DNA of 64,000 bases from Vitreoscilla sp. (GTDB taxonomy: Bacteria > Pseudomonadota > Gammaproteobacteria > Burkholderiales > Neisseriaceae), in assembly GCA_030150505.1 (NCBI GenBank), contig JASLFS010000029.1, positions 1-64,000 of the forward strand, read 5' to 3'. Below the pieces are notes generated by a model that did no database searches, was not told where the DNA came from, and saw nothing but the letters and a program-made list of their open reading frames with translations. Below are positions 35,732 to 43,914 of the stretch, one piece after another (within the stretch, counting starts at the first letter, position 1; each line of letters starts with the position of its first letter). A program made the position numbers and the translations under genes.

Positions 35732-36385
35732 TTACAATAAAATTTGTACAAACGATGTTATTAAACCCATCAAAAGCATCATGAATGGGAACATAATTTT
35801 ACTCAAAATCCCGGTTACCAATAAGCCCAAAATAATCCATGTTCCATAAGGCTCAATTTTCTGGAATTGCATGGAAGCACGAGCTGATAAAAAAGTATCA
35901 ACAAAACGCCCTCCATCCAATGGCAAAATCGGCAACATATTCAACACAAAAAGCATGATATTAATTTGAATACCAAATGTGGACATCAAAGACAACGGCT
36001 CGCTAAATGTATTATTCATTTTATAAGACAGCACCAAAAGCAATGCCCAACCAACAGCCATAATCAAATTCGACAATGGACCCGCGATTGATACCATTCT
36101 CATGCCCATACGCACATCTCTAAAGTTACGAGATATCACCGGAACAGGTTTTGCCCAACCAAAGATAAAGCCACCAGGCATCAACGACATCAAGACTGGC
36201 ACAAGAATCGTCCCAACAGGGTCAATATGACTAATGGGATTCAGCGTTAAACGACCTAATTGTTCTGCCGTTCTATCACCATAGTGCCGTGCCATATAGG
36301 CATGTGCTGCCTCATGCACTGTAATGGCAAACAACAATGGCAAAATCATGATAATAATATTAGCAAGATTAAAATTTTCAAACAT
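35732..36385 (-). CDS. Site-2-protease-like (M50) membrane protein
   Basis: The 217-residue protein has about five helices. It has the metalloprotease motif HEAAH (about residue 22) and the second ligand segment LNMLPILPLDGGR near residue 155, as in M50 intramembrane proteases. Between them, FGWAKPVPV and SIAGPLSNLIMA are conserved in the short bacterial subgroup of rhomboid-like S2P. Substrate is unknown. I start at the ATG; a TTG two codons upstream sits at better spacing from AAGGA and is possible. It is downstream of yciO in the same leftward unit. Confidence 0.85.
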   Translation of the reverse strand: MFENFNLANIIIMILPLLFAITVHEAAHAYMARHYGDRTAEQLGRLTLNPISHIDPVGTILVPVLMSLMPGGFIFGWAKPVPVISRNFRDVRMGMRMVSIAGPLSNLIMAVGWALLLVLSYKMNNTFSEPLSLMSTFGIQINIMLFVLNMLPILPLDGGRFVDTFLSARASMQFQKIEPYGTWIILGLLVTGILSKIMFPFMMLLMGLITSFVQILL

Positions 36386-36399
36386 ATGCAATGTAATCC

Positions 36400-37020
36400 T
36401 TACAATCCAAGTACACTAATATCACCCTTACCCTGGCGAATTAATTCAATCGTTTCGGTCATATCAATTACAGTAGTTGGCTCATTTCCACACCAGCCAC
36501 CATCAATAATCACATCAACTTGATTATCCAAAACATCACGAATTTCATATGCATCACTTGGCGCATAATCTTCATGTGGCAACATTAACGTACAAGACAA
36601 CATCGGCTCACCTAACTCAGCCAATAATGCCTGAGCAATTTTATTATCAGGCACACGCACGCCAATGGTTTTTCGTTTTGGATGTAAAGTGCGACTTGGC
36701 ACTTCTTTAGTCGCCTGTAAAATAAAGGTATAACTGCCCGGCGTTGCTGCTTTTAATAACCGAAACTGGCTATTATCAACTTTGGCATAAGTACCAATTT
36801 CACTTAAATCATGGCAAACCAACGTTAAATGATGTTTTAAATCCATTTGGCGGATTTGTAAAATACGCTCCATCGCCGTTTTGTTACCTAGCTCACAGCC
36901 CAATGCATAACAAGAGTCAGTCGGGTAAATAACAACCCCACCTTTACGAATCACTTCTACAGCCTGACGAATTAATCGCTCTTGCGGATTCTCAGGATGA
37001 ATACTTAAAAACAATGCCAT
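36400..37020 (-). CDS. yciO: YciO/Sua5-family protein
   Basis: The family makes or relates to threonylcarbamoyl-AMP, the precursor of t6A in tRNA; YciO itself has weak or undefined activity. The 206-residue length is that of E. coli YciO. Motifs are GGVVIYPTDSCYALGC near residue 28, KHHLTLVC, ATPGSYTFIL and KTIGVRVPD. I use the ATG giving MALFLSIHPENPQ; the frame extends 14 codons upstream. The rnm gene is directly upstream, the same pairing (rnm-yciO) as in E. coli, five bases apart. Confidence 0.92.
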   Translation of the reverse strand: MALFLSIHPENPQERLIRQAVEVIRKGGVVIYPTDSCYALGCELGNKTAMERILQIRQMDLKHHLTLVCHDLSEIGTYAKVDNSQFRLLKAATPGSYTFILQATKEVPSRTLHPKRKTIGVRVPDNKIAQALLAELGEPMLSCTLMLPHEDYAPSDAYEIRDVLDNQVDVIIDGGWCGNEPTTVIDMTETIELIRQGKGDISVLGL

Positions 37021-37025
37021 GACGT

Positions 37026-37871
37026 TTACTCTTTCTCTATATCCAATGACCATCGTTGCCAAATTGGCTTACAAATGGGTGGCAATGCTGGTGGTTTTCC
37101 CAAAGTGCAACCTTCGCCAATATTATGGAAATCACTGCCAAGGCTTGCATACATATCAAATCGCTCTGCGAGCAGAGCAAAATTTAAAATCTCATTCACG
37201 CTATGGCTGCCTGAACCCACTTCGATACCAACACCGCCTAAATCCTTAAACTCCTGAATCAACTCACGCATTTTTGTTGCGCTCATTTCATAACGTGCAG
37301 GATGAGCAATAATCGCATCTCCTCCCGCAGCAGTAATCCACGTTACCACATCAGCCAATGATGCCCATTCATGCTTAACATAAGCACTTTTGCCATCACC
37401 TAAATATTTTTTAAAAGCCTGCTGCATATTGCGAACAAGCCCTTGCTCTAATAAAAAACGGGCAATATGTGCTCGGCCAACCATTTCAGGGTTTCCTGCC
37501 TTGGCTAAAGCACCTTCATACACACCTTCAATGCCTTGCTTAGCAAGTTTCTCACTAATTCTCGCTAAACGCTCCTGTCGACCTGAGCGCACCTGCTTAA
37601 GATTGTTATCTAAATCCAGATTATTTGCATCGAAATTCAATCCAACAATATGAACAACCTTACCTTGCCAAGTCACTGATGCTTCAACACCATTAATAAA
37701 CGTCATGCCCAGCTGATTGGCTTTTGCCCTTGCTTCAGCCAAACCACCAAGGTGATCATGATCCGTTAATGACAATACTCGGCAACCATTGTCATACGCA
37801 AGTTGAACAACATCCGTAGGATTCAATCCACCATCGCTAATATTAGAATGACAATGTAAATCAATACTCAT
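37026..37871 (-). CDS. rnm: PHP-domain nuclease RNase AM (YciV/TrpH)
   Basis: Rnm is a metal-dependent 5'-3' exonuclease that trims 5' ends of rRNA and hydrolyses 3',5'-nucleoside bisphosphates. The 281-residue protein has the four PHP motifs: DLHCHSNISDG (His6, His8), LTDHDHLGG, NGVEAS and IIAHPARYEM, then SLGSDFHN. The ATG overlaps the stop of the upstream small gene (ATGA). A near-exact uptake motif (TGGCTGCCTGAA, 37204-37215) lies inside. It continues into yciO. Confidence 0.93.
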   Translation of the reverse strand: MSIDLHCHSNISDGGLNPTDVVQLAYDNGCRVLSLTDHDHLGGLAEARAKANQLGMTFINGVEASVTWQGKVVHIVGLNFDANNLDLDNNLKQVRSGRQERLARISEKLAKQGIEGVYEGALAKAGNPEMVGRAHIARFLLEQGLVRNMQQAFKKYLGDGKSAYVKHEWASLADVVTWITAAGGDAIIAHPARYEMSATKMRELIQEFKDLGGVGIEVGSGSHSVNEILNFALLAERFDMYASLGSDFHNIGEGCTLGKPPALPPICKPIWQRWSLDIEKE

Positions 37872-38029
37872 GATTCTGCTTTCTGCTGTTCTTTTAATTG
37901 ACGTTGCTGCTCATCATACAATCGCTTATCACGATAATACATTTCCCAAATGCATGCTTCACCACAATCACTACCGCAGCATTCCCAGTCTGCAGGCTGC
38001 TCTGGCTCAGGCAATAATGGCTCACTCAC
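37868..38029 (-). CDS. Small oxidoreductase-like domain protein
   Basis: A 53-residue reading frame fills the space between rnm and the S4-domain gene. It reads PLLPEPEQPADWECCGSDC, then ECCGSDCGEACIWEMYYRD, with four cysteines in a CC-x3-C-x3-C arrangement. That is the pattern of the oxidoreductase-like domain family found in short bacterial proteins and in eukaryotic N-terminal domains. It starts at GTG, overlaps the end of the S4 gene by eight bases and the start of rnm by four, so all three genes are coupled. Function is unknown; a metal or FeS role is inferred only from the cysteines. Confidence 0.75.
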   Translation of the reverse strand: MSEPLLPEPEQPADWECCGSDCGEACIWEMYYRDKRLYDEQQRQLKEQQKAES

Positions 38030-38261
38030 TACCAGCACCAGCCTTAACAGTAATTTTTATTTGCTCTTCTGCAATCACAATCACTTCATCAGCAACAATT
38101 TTAGCTGTTTTACGGGTTTCAACTGCACCATTGCGCGTCACAAACCCTTCTTGTATTAAAATTTTCGCATGCCCGCCAGTTTGCGCAGCACCCGTTACTT
38201 TTAATAAATCACATAATGCAATATATGCATGATTTTCTAAATAAAATACCTCTTCGTTCAT
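38022..38261 (-). CDS. S4 RNA-binding domain protein (YbcJ type)
   Basis: The 79-residue protein is almost entirely one S4 domain: FYLENHAYIALCDLLKVTGAAQTGGHAKILIQEGFVTRNGAVETRKTAKI. The Gly-Gly-His-Ala-Lys turn and the later Arg/Lys-rich segment are conserved in small YbcJ-like RNA-binding proteins. AAGG precedes the ATG. It is the first gene of the leftward unit that continues with the oxidoreductase-like gene, rnm, yciO and the M50 gene. Confidence 0.85.
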   Translation of the reverse strand: MNEEVFYLENHAYIALCDLLKVTGAAQTGGHAKILIQEGFVTRNGAVETRKTAKIVADEVIVIAEEQIKITVKAGAGSE

Positions 38262-38302
38262 AATAACCTTCTATTTAATTTTTTTAAGTTCCAATATGTA
38301 GA

Positions 38303-38716
38303 CTATTGTCCTAAAAAGGATAAATCCATTATATAAGCTTTTGGATTGTCTAAATCTACTTTTACACGTACAGTTTCAGTCAGTTTTGCTGATGGGTCTT
38401 GTTTTAACGGCTGACTAATAAACGTGTATACTTGCCCTGTGCGAGGGTGGCTCCACTGGCTAATAATTTCATACTGATGAATATCACCACTGTCATGTTT
38501 TCTCGTCCAATGGCGAACATCGACAACAGTGCTATCAACAACTTGCCCCATTTTTAATGCATGTTGCTCAGCTTGATATTTTGGCAATAGCACCCATACA
38601 AATAAAATAGCAATAACAGCACTGCTTAACCACGAAATAATATGTGGCTGCATAATACTCACAATTAAACTCAAAATAAAAAAGAAGCCAGCTAACCACA
38701 AGACAACAACAGACAT
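38303..38716 (-). CDS. DUF3592-like membrane protein
   Basis: The 137-residue protein has two helices in the first 55 residues, then a beta-rich cytoplasmic or periplasmic domain containing VVDSTVVDVRHWTRKHDSGD and the closing VDLDNPKAYIMDLSFLG. Two helices plus a VxxVxVD-NP-Y ending resembles DUF3592 proteins, function unknown. AAGGGAATACC precedes the ATG. It is divergent from the nitroreductase gene. Confidence 0.65.
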   Translation of the reverse strand: MSVVVLWLAGFFFILSLIVSIMQPHIISWLSSAVIAILFVWVLLPKYQAEQHALKMGQVVDSTVVDVRHWTRKHDSGDIHQYEIISQWSHPRTGQVYTFISQPLKQDPSAKLTETVRVKVDLDNPKAYIMDLSFLGQ

Positions 38717-38768
38717 GGTATTCCCTTCTAAGAGATATTTTGTGTTTCCGTTTTAGGATATTTGACGA

Positions 38769-39401
38769 ATGAGCTTACTCACCGATTTACAATGGCGCTA
38801 TGCCACCAAGCAATTTACTAGCCAAGCTGTTCCTCAAGAAAAATTAAACTATATTCTTGAAGCTGCACGACTTGCACCTTCTTCAAATGGTTTACAGCCT
38901 TATCATCTTTTTGTTGTACCACAAGGAGAGCTACTTGAGAAACTAGCCAAACTCACTTATGGCAATAAGCAATTATACACTTGCTCGCACGTTATCATCT
39001 TCACTGCTTGGGATAATTATAGTGAAGATAGAATCAACGAATATTTTTCTCGTCAAAATTCAGAGCGTCAATTAGATGACAGCATGACAGATTCAACACG
39101 CTTACGCATTATTACCCAAACACAAGCACTAACCGAACTAGAAAACTTCCACCATGCGGCAAAACAAAGTTTTTTAGCTGCTATGTGCGCCATGGTTGCC
39201 GCAGCAGAACAAGAAATTGACTGCACACCAATGGAAGGTTTTGAAAACGACAAAGTAGATAATCTGCTTAATTTATCAAAACAAGGCTTACGAAGCACCT
39301 TATTATTACCAATTGGCTATCGAGATGAAGAAACAGATTGGTTATTAAGCATGAAAAAAGTACGCCGCCAAATGGATGACTTCATTACCATTTTAAAATA
39401 A
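38769..39401 (+). CDS. Nitroreductase-family FMN oxidoreductase (NfsB-like)
   Basis: The 210-residue protein begins with the family's RYATKQFTSQAVPQEKLNYILEAARLAPSSNGLQPY, including the FMN-phosphate-binding Arg/Ser residues, and ends with LLLPIGYRDEETDW. Proteins of this kind use NAD(P)H to reduce nitro compounds, quinones or similar. Substrate is not predictable. It ends in a bidirectional terminator with pyrI. Confidence 0.88.
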   Translation: MSLLTDLQWRYATKQFTSQAVPQEKLNYILEAARLAPSSNGLQPYHLFVVPQGELLEKLAKLTYGNKQLYTCSHVIIFTAWDNYSEDRINEYFSRQNSERQLDDSMTDSTRLRIITQTQALTELENFHHAAKQSFLAAMCAMVAAAEQEIDCTPMEGFENDKVDNLLNLSKQGLRSTLLLPIGYRDEETDWLLSMKKVRRQMDDFITILK

Positions 39402-39411
39402 AAACCCATAT

Positions 39412-39450
39412 AAAATAAAGCCCATATTTTTAATATATGGGCTTTATTTT
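39412..39450. terminator. Bidirectional terminator between the nitroreductase gene and pyrI
   Basis: A 16-base-pair stem (39412-39427 with 39435-39450) and seven-base loop; A-rich left and T-rich right. Confidence 0.85.
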
Positions 39451-39455
39451 GTTCA

Positions 39456-39905
39456 TTAACGAGCAACAACCAAATCTCGACTATACGTCTTTTCACAAAA
39501 ATGGCATTTCAGCTTCGTTATACCAAAACGATGTTTCACGTGAAAATAACTATTCACCGGCTCAGAATGCGAAGCACAATTGCTATTTGGGCAACGAAAA
39601 ACCTTTTTGATTTCACTTGGCAAGCTTAATTGGTGCTTTTCAACAATCTGGTAATTCTTAATCACATTCACAGTGGCTTGAGGTGCAAACAAAGCCAATT
39701 TATTAGCATCTTCTTGTGTAAAAAAGACATTGGTTACTTTAATGATATCTTTTTGTTCCATCGCGCTACTGCGTAAATTAAAACCAACAGTCACACGCTC
39801 ACCCAAATCATTTAAACCAAATTGACGCAAAATTTCCAAACCTTGGCCAGCAGGAATATGGTCAATCACCGTACCATTGGTTAACGCTTCAACACTTAAT
39901 TCCAT
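39456..39905 (-). CDS. pyrI: Aspartate carbamoyltransferase regulatory chain PyrI
   Basis: PyrI binds ATP, CTP and UTP and controls the catalytic PyrB trimers allosterically. The 149-residue protein has an N-terminal nucleotide-binding region (IDHIPAGQGLEILRQFGL) and a C-terminal zinc site with cysteines at 105, 110, 134 and 137. It follows pyrB by 11 bases. This is the class B, E. coli-like ATCase arrangement. Confidence 0.96.
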   Translation of the reverse strand: MELSVEALTNGTVIDHIPAGQGLEILRQFGLNDLGERVTVGFNLRSSAMEQKDIIKVTNVFFTQEDANKLALFAPQATVNVIKNYQIVEKHQLSLPSEIKKVFRCPNSNCASHSEPVNSYFHVKHRFGITKLKCHFCEKTYSRDLVVAR

Positions 39906-39916
39906 GTCATTATTCC

Positions 39917-40837
39917 TTACACTTCTTGATTCAGCACTAATGCTAACAATGCTTGGCGTGCAAACACACCATTTTTAGCTTGCTCAAAATAAAATGCTTG
40001 CGGTGTTTCATCAACATCATTTGCGATTTCATCCACCCTTGGTAAAGGATGCATAATCCGCAAATTATCTTTGGCCTTTTGCAACATAGCGGCATTCAAA
40101 TTAAACTGGCCTTGAATTTTCAAAAACTCTTGCTCATCAAAGCGTTCTCTTTGCACACGAGTCATGTATAGAATATCAACTAACTCAACCGCCTCTTCCA
40201 AAGAAGACAAAGTTTGATATTGAACCCCTGCCTCATCTAACTCTTCACAAATATATTCTGGCATCGCCAATTGTGAAGGAGAAACGAAATAAAACTCACA
40301 ATCCCAATGACTCAATGCTTGTGCAAGAGAATGCACCGTTCTGCCATATTTCAAATCACCCACTAAGGCAATTTTCAACCCACTGAGTGTTCCTTGTGTT
40401 TCATAAATTGAAACCAAATCCAATAACGTTTGCGATGGATGTTGATTGGTACCATCTCCAGCATTAATTACCGGCACTTGGCTAAATTCACTCATCACAC
40501 GAGCTGCACCATCTTTATGATGACGTACAACAATTGCATCAGCATACCCACTAATGATTCGTGATGTATCTGCTAAAGTTTCGCCTTTCTTAGCACTGGT
40601 ATTGGCACCATCAGCAAAACCAATCACACGCCCACCTAAGCGCTGGACAGCCGTTTCAAACGACAATCGAGTACGAGTAGATGGCTCAAAAAAACAAGTT
40701 GCAATCAACTTGTTTTCTAATAAATCATGACGAGGATTTTGTTTTAAAGACAATGCGGTTTTAACAACCAACTCTAATTCTGTTTTATCTAAATCAGAAA
40801 TAGAAATAATATTTTTTTGATATAAAGAGTTTGCCAT
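39917..40837 (-). CDS. pyrB: Aspartate carbamoyltransferase catalytic chain PyrB
   Basis: PyrB joins carbamoyl phosphate and aspartate, the first committed step of pyrimidine synthesis. The 306-residue protein has the carbamoyl-phosphate motif STRTR (53-57), the GADGANTSAKKGE-type region at 75-87, HPSQTLLDL and MTRVQRERF, and HPLPRVDE near the end. It forms an operon with pyrI. A hairpin with U run in the leader may control it. Confidence 0.97.
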   Translation of the reverse strand: MANSLYQKNIISISDLDKTELELVVKTALSLKQNPRHDLLENKLIATCFFEPSTRTRLSFETAVQRLGGRVIGFADGANTSAKKGETLADTSRIISGYADAIVVRHHKDGAARVMSEFSQVPVINAGDGTNQHPSQTLLDLVSIYETQGTLSGLKIALVGDLKYGRTVHSLAQALSHWDCEFYFVSPSQLAMPEYICEELDEAGVQYQTLSSLEEAVELVDILYMTRVQRERFDEQEFLKIQGQFNLNAAMLQKAKDNLRIMHPLPRVDEIANDVDETPQAFYFEQAKNGVFARQALLALVLNQEV

Positions 40838-40874
40838 AAAGATTCCATGAATCTGCCTTAAGCAGTTTGGTCAC

Positions 40875-40908
40875 AAAAAAAGCCGCCTATGGTTATCCAT
40901 GAGCAGCC
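40875..40908 (-). promoter_or_regulatory. Candidate transcription attenuator in the pyrBI leader
   Basis: On the minus strand, GGCTGCTCATGG (40897-40908) pairs with CCATAGGCGGCT (40881-40892), allowing G-U pairs and one mismatch, around an ATAA loop. Seven T follow (40875-40881). This lies between an extended -10 promoter and pyrB. Two tiny frames run through it: M-A-A-H-G-stop, and M-D-N-H-R-R-L-F-L-stop, whose stop falls just past the T run. In E. coli, pyrBI is attenuated by UTP with a translated leader; mechanism here is inference. Confidence 0.5.
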
Positions 40909-40933
40909 ATTTTTATTAAGGCATTAAGGTGAT

Positions 40934-40942
40934 ATTGTATCA
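40934..40942 (-). promoter_or_regulatory. Candidate extended -10 promoter of pyrBI
   Basis: On the minus strand TGA-TACAAT, an extended -10 with TACAAT at 40934-40939. No good -35 is visible at the right distance. The RNA would start near 40927, about 20 bases before the hairpin. Confidence 0.4.
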
Positions 40943-41022
40943 TTAGCTTGTAATTTTAGCGCTTACTTTATGCGTTTTTATTCAAGAAATATCTTTTTAT
41001 TCTAATGAAATAAAGGAACAGT

Positions 41023-41304
41023 ATGTATATTATCGAGTTAACCTACCATGCAGAACCATCTGAAATTGAGCCATTAAGAGAAGCTCATATGCAATGGGTT
41101 AAAAAATATTTTAATAATGGGTATTTTCTAGCATCAGGCCGCAAAGATACTTTAGATGGTGGCATTATTTTTGTAAAAAATATTGAACGTCATGCTCTAG
41201 ATGACATTATTGCCGAAGATCCTTTTACAAAAGTGGCAGATTATCAAATTACTGGGGTCAATATCACCAGCACACAAGACAATTTACAAGCTTTAAAGGC
41301 GTAA
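41023..41304 (+). CDS. YciI-family protein
   Basis: The 93-residue protein has the YciI fold: MYIIELTYH, the LREAHMQWVKKYFNNGYFLASGRKD segment with conserved His and Gly/Arg, and a closing DPFTKVADYQITG. YciI proteins are dimeric ferredoxin-like folds, some possible dehydratases, mostly without known substrate. AAAGGA precedes the ATG. It is divergent from pyrB and ends in a hairpin shared with the alcohol dehydrogenase gene. Confidence 0.88.
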   Translation: MYIIELTYHAEPSEIEPLREAHMQWVKKYFNNGYFLASGRKDTLDGGIIFVKNIERHALDDIIAEDPFTKVADYQITGVNITSTQDNLQALKA

Positions 41305-41306
41305 AA

Positions 41307-41328
41307 AAAGCAGGGTTTCCCCTGCTTT
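41307..41328. terminator. Bidirectional terminator between yciI-like and adh genes
   Basis: A nine-base-pair stem (41307-41315 with 41320-41328) with TTTC loop; a T run follows on the minus strand. Confidence 0.8.
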
Positions 41329-41344
41329 ATAAAAGTCTTAATGC

Positions 41345-42493
41345 TTATGAACGAGGACCAAATGCCTCTGCAAAAATAGCAACAACTTCTTCGTGTGTAG
41401 GTTGTACTGGGTTAGTCAAACCACAAACGTCTTTCATAGCATTGTCAGCTAGAACAGCAAAATCAGCTTCTTTCACGCCCAATTCAGCCAAAGATTTAGG
41501 GATATTAACGGTATCAGCCAATTTTTTGATTGCTGTAATAACATCCAAACCTTTGAAATCTGCATTGTTAGCAGCCATGATTTCACCAACTTCATCCAAA
41601 CGAACTTTAGCAGATTCGTAGTTGAATTTTTGAACATGAGGTAGTAACAAAGCATTACATACGCCATGTGGCAAGTTGTAGAAACCGCCCAATTGGTGAG
41701 CCATTGCATGAACATAACCCAATGAAGCATTATTGAATGCCATACCAGCCATAAATTGAGCATAAGCCATTTGCAAACGAGCTTCTTTGTTTTTAGGCTC
41801 AACCACTGCGATTGGCAAGTATTTAGCAATCAGTTCAATTGCTTTAACAGCGACTGCATCAGTAATTGGAGTTGCTGCAGTTGAAACATAAGCTTCAATA
41901 GCGTGCGTCAATGCATCCATACCAGTTGCAGCAGTTAAAGAAGCAGGCATACCTTCCATTAACTCAGAATCATTTACTGATAAAAATGGTGTTACATGAT
42001 CATCAACAATAGCCATTTTCACATGACGATCTTCATCAGTAATAATCGTAAAACGAGTCATTTCTGAAGCTGTACCAGCAGTTGTATTAACAGCAATCAA
42101 TGGCAATTGAGGTTTTTCAGATTTATTTAAACCTTCATAATCCTCGATTTTACCGCCATTTGTTGCCAACAAAGCAATACCTTTAGCACAGTCATGAGGA
42201 GAACCACCGCCCAATGACACAACAAAATCAGCATTAACTTCTTTTAATTTAGCCAAACCATTTTCAACGTTTTTTACTGTTGGGTTAGGTTGTGCACCAT
42301 CAAAAATAGTTACAGGAATACCACGTTTTTCTAATTTTTCAGCAACAGCTTTAGCAACGCCTAATTGTGCCAAAGAAATATCTGTTACGATCAAACCATG
42401 TTTAAAGCCAAAAGTTTTGATCTTATCGCACGCTTGATCCAAAGCACCTGCGCCCAACATATTTTGAGCAGGCATAAAAAATTCTGAAATCAC
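41345..42493 (-). CDS. Iron-containing alcohol dehydrogenase
   Basis: Fe-ADH enzymes oxidise alcohols or reduce aldehydes with NAD(P). The 382-residue protein has the NAD segment SLGGGSPHDCAKG near residue 97. Metal ligand segments are AATGMDALTHAIEAY (Asp and His) and AMAHQLGGFYNLPHGVCNALLLPHV (two His). I start at a GTG placed six bases after AAGGAG, giving the usual length; the frame extends 13 codons upstream. Substrate unknown. An imperfect palindrome upstream (42545-42569) may be a regulator site. Confidence 0.92.
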   Translation of the reverse strand: MISEFFMPAQNMLGAGALDQACDKIKTFGFKHGLIVTDISLAQLGVAKAVAEKLEKRGIPVTIFDGAQPNPTVKNVENGLAKLKEVNADFVVSLGGGSPHDCAKGIALLATNGGKIEDYEGLNKSEKPQLPLIAVNTTAGTASEMTRFTIITDEDRHVKMAIVDDHVTPFLSVNDSELMEGMPASLTAATGMDALTHAIEAYVSTAATPITDAVAVKAIELIAKYLPIAVVEPKNKEARLQMAYAQFMAGMAFNNASLGYVHAMAHQLGGFYNLPHGVCNALLLPHVQKFNYESAKVRLDEVGEIMAANNADFKGLDVITAIKKLADTVNIPKSLAELGVKEADFAVLADNAMKDVCGLTNPVQPTHEEVVAIFAEAFGPRS

Positions 42494-42544
42494 AAGCATC
42501 TCCTTATCCAGTTCATGAGAAAACGGCATCATATTGCCGTACTT

Positions 42545-42569
42545 AAGTATACTATCGAAGTGTATGCTT
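42545..42569. promoter_or_regulatory. Possible operator upstream of the Fe-ADH gene
   Basis: AAGTATAC (42545-42552) and GTATGCTT (42562-42569) form an inverted repeat with one mismatch and a nine-base spacer, about 50 bases upstream of the start. A regulator is not identifiable. Confidence 0.25.
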
Positions 42570-42670
42570 GATTTGTACGCTTATCTTTGCGAATGCTCAA
42601 GAAAATTTTTATACATTAGGTAAATATAATATAATCGATAGCTAAAATTTATTATGAGCAACAAAATACT

Positions 42671-43570
42671 CTAATTTTGTCTTTTAATAACAAAATCGGC
42701 TAAAAAGCATAATACTTGCGCATTTTCACTCAGATGGCATATTGACTGCTTGGCCAAATCAACAAGTTCTTTTGCATAATTCTTCGCTGGTTCTAAGCCC
42801 ATAAATGAAACATATGTTGGCTTGTCATTTTCAGCATCCTTACCTGCGGTTTTGCCCAAAGTTTTGGTATCTTGCTCACAATCCAAAACATCATCAATGA
42901 CTTGGAATGCCAATCCTAAATATTTTGCATATTCATCTAAAGCAGCCAATGTTTCATCAGTGATATTTTCACAACTTAAAGCACCTAATTTCACCGCAAC
43001 TCGAATCAATGCACCTGTTTTTAATCCATGCATTTCTTGTAATGATTTCTGGTCTAAAAAGTGGCCTACATTGTCCAAATCAATCGCTTGCCCGCCGGCC
43101 ATGCCTAGGCTGCCTGAAGCTTTCGCAAGAGATTGTACACTTTGTAACTGTTGCTTCGCTGGTAAACCATAATCTTGGCTAAGCACATCAAAAGCCAATG
43201 TTTGCAATGCATCACCAACCAACAATGCGGTTGCTTGATCATAAGCCACATGGCACGTTGGCTTTCCACGGCGCAAGCTATCATCGTCCATTTCAGGCAT
43301 ATCATCATGCACCAATGAATAAACGTGGATTAGCTCAACGGCACAAGCTGCTGCATTCAAAGCTGCCTCATTTGCTTGCCCAATGGCTGCTGCCGCATAT
43401 GCTAGCAAAGGACGGAAACGTTTGCCGCCATCTAGGGCGCTATAGCGCATTGCTTCATGTAGTTTTTCAGGTTTTTGTTGCCCATTTGGCAATACTTTTT
43501 GCAAGGCAATTTCTACTCTTTCTTGTTGAGTATGCATCCATGCTTGCAAATCATGATTAACTGTCTTCAA
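42671..43570 (-). CDS. ispA: Farnesyl diphosphate synthase IspA
   Basis: IspA condenses isopentenyl and dimethylallyl diphosphates to farnesyl diphosphate for quinone and bactoprenol synthesis. The 299-residue protein has GGKRFRPLL, the first Asp-rich motif DDMPEMDDD (89-97) and the second DDVLDCEQD, with GQAIDL between. The start is a TTG, seven bases after AAGGAG, lying inside the 3' end of xseB (overlap 14 bases), so it is coupled to xseB. An exact uptake motif lies within it (43107-43118). Confidence 0.95.
   Translation of the reverse strand: MKTVNHDLQAWMHTQQERVEIALQKVLPNGQQKPEKLHEAMRYSALDGGKRFRPLLAYAAAAIGQANEAALNAAACAVELIHVYSLVHDDMPEMDDDSLRRGKPTCHVAYDQATALLVGDALQTLAFDVLSQDYGLPAKQQLQSVQSLAKASGSLGMAGGQAIDLDNVGHFLDQKSLQEMHGLKTGALIRVAVKLGALSCENITDETLAALDEYAKYLGLAFQVIDDVLDCEQDTKTLGKTAGKDAENDKPTYVSFMGLEPAKNYAKELVDLAKQSICHLSENAQVLCFLADFVIKRQN
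43107..43118 (+). repeat. DNA uptake sequence, exact 12-mer
   Basis: AGGCTGCCTGAA within ispA. Confidence 0.8.
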
Positions 43571-43784
43571 GACTTAGCTCCTTTAGTTCCCCTGCTTCCA
43601 ATACTTGCAATTTTTGTTCTACTTCTGCCAATTTTTCTTGGCAAAAACGTTCTAATTCCTTGCCTTCACTATAAGCAGCCAAAGCTTCTTCTAGTGGCGT
43701 ATCACTATTTTGCATGGTTTGAGTAATGGCTTCTAATCGAAGCATTGCTTCTTCAAATGTTCTCGGTAACGTTGCTTTTTTCAT
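43557..43784 (-). CDS. xseB: Exodeoxyribonuclease VII small subunit XseB
   Basis: XseB is the small partner of XseA in the single-strand nuclease ExoVII. The 75-residue protein matches the family: TFEEAMLRLEAITQTMQ then ALAAYSEGKELERFCQEKLAEVEQKL. xseA is not in this window. It is followed by ispA with a 14-base overlap, the common xseB-ispA order. Confidence 0.93.
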   Translation of the reverse strand: MKKATLPRTFEEAMLRLEAITQTMQNSDTPLEEALAAYSEGKELERFCQEKLAEVEQKLQVLEAGELKELSLEDS

Positions 43785-43854
43785 GGTATCTTTCTAACTA
43801 TCAACAGCGCTTTAACTCAATATTGTAGCTTAGTTAAATGAATTTTTCAGACCA

Positions 43855-43883
43855 CTGACTGAAACGTGAAGTTTGTCTATAAT
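43855..43883 (+). promoter_or_regulatory. Candidate promoter of the yczE-like gene
   Basis: A perfect TATAAT (43878-43883) is 17 bases after a weak -35 CTGACT (43855-43860). Confidence 0.5.
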
Positions 43884-43914
43884 GCTGTCTCATTGACCAA
43901 CATATGGATTCATT

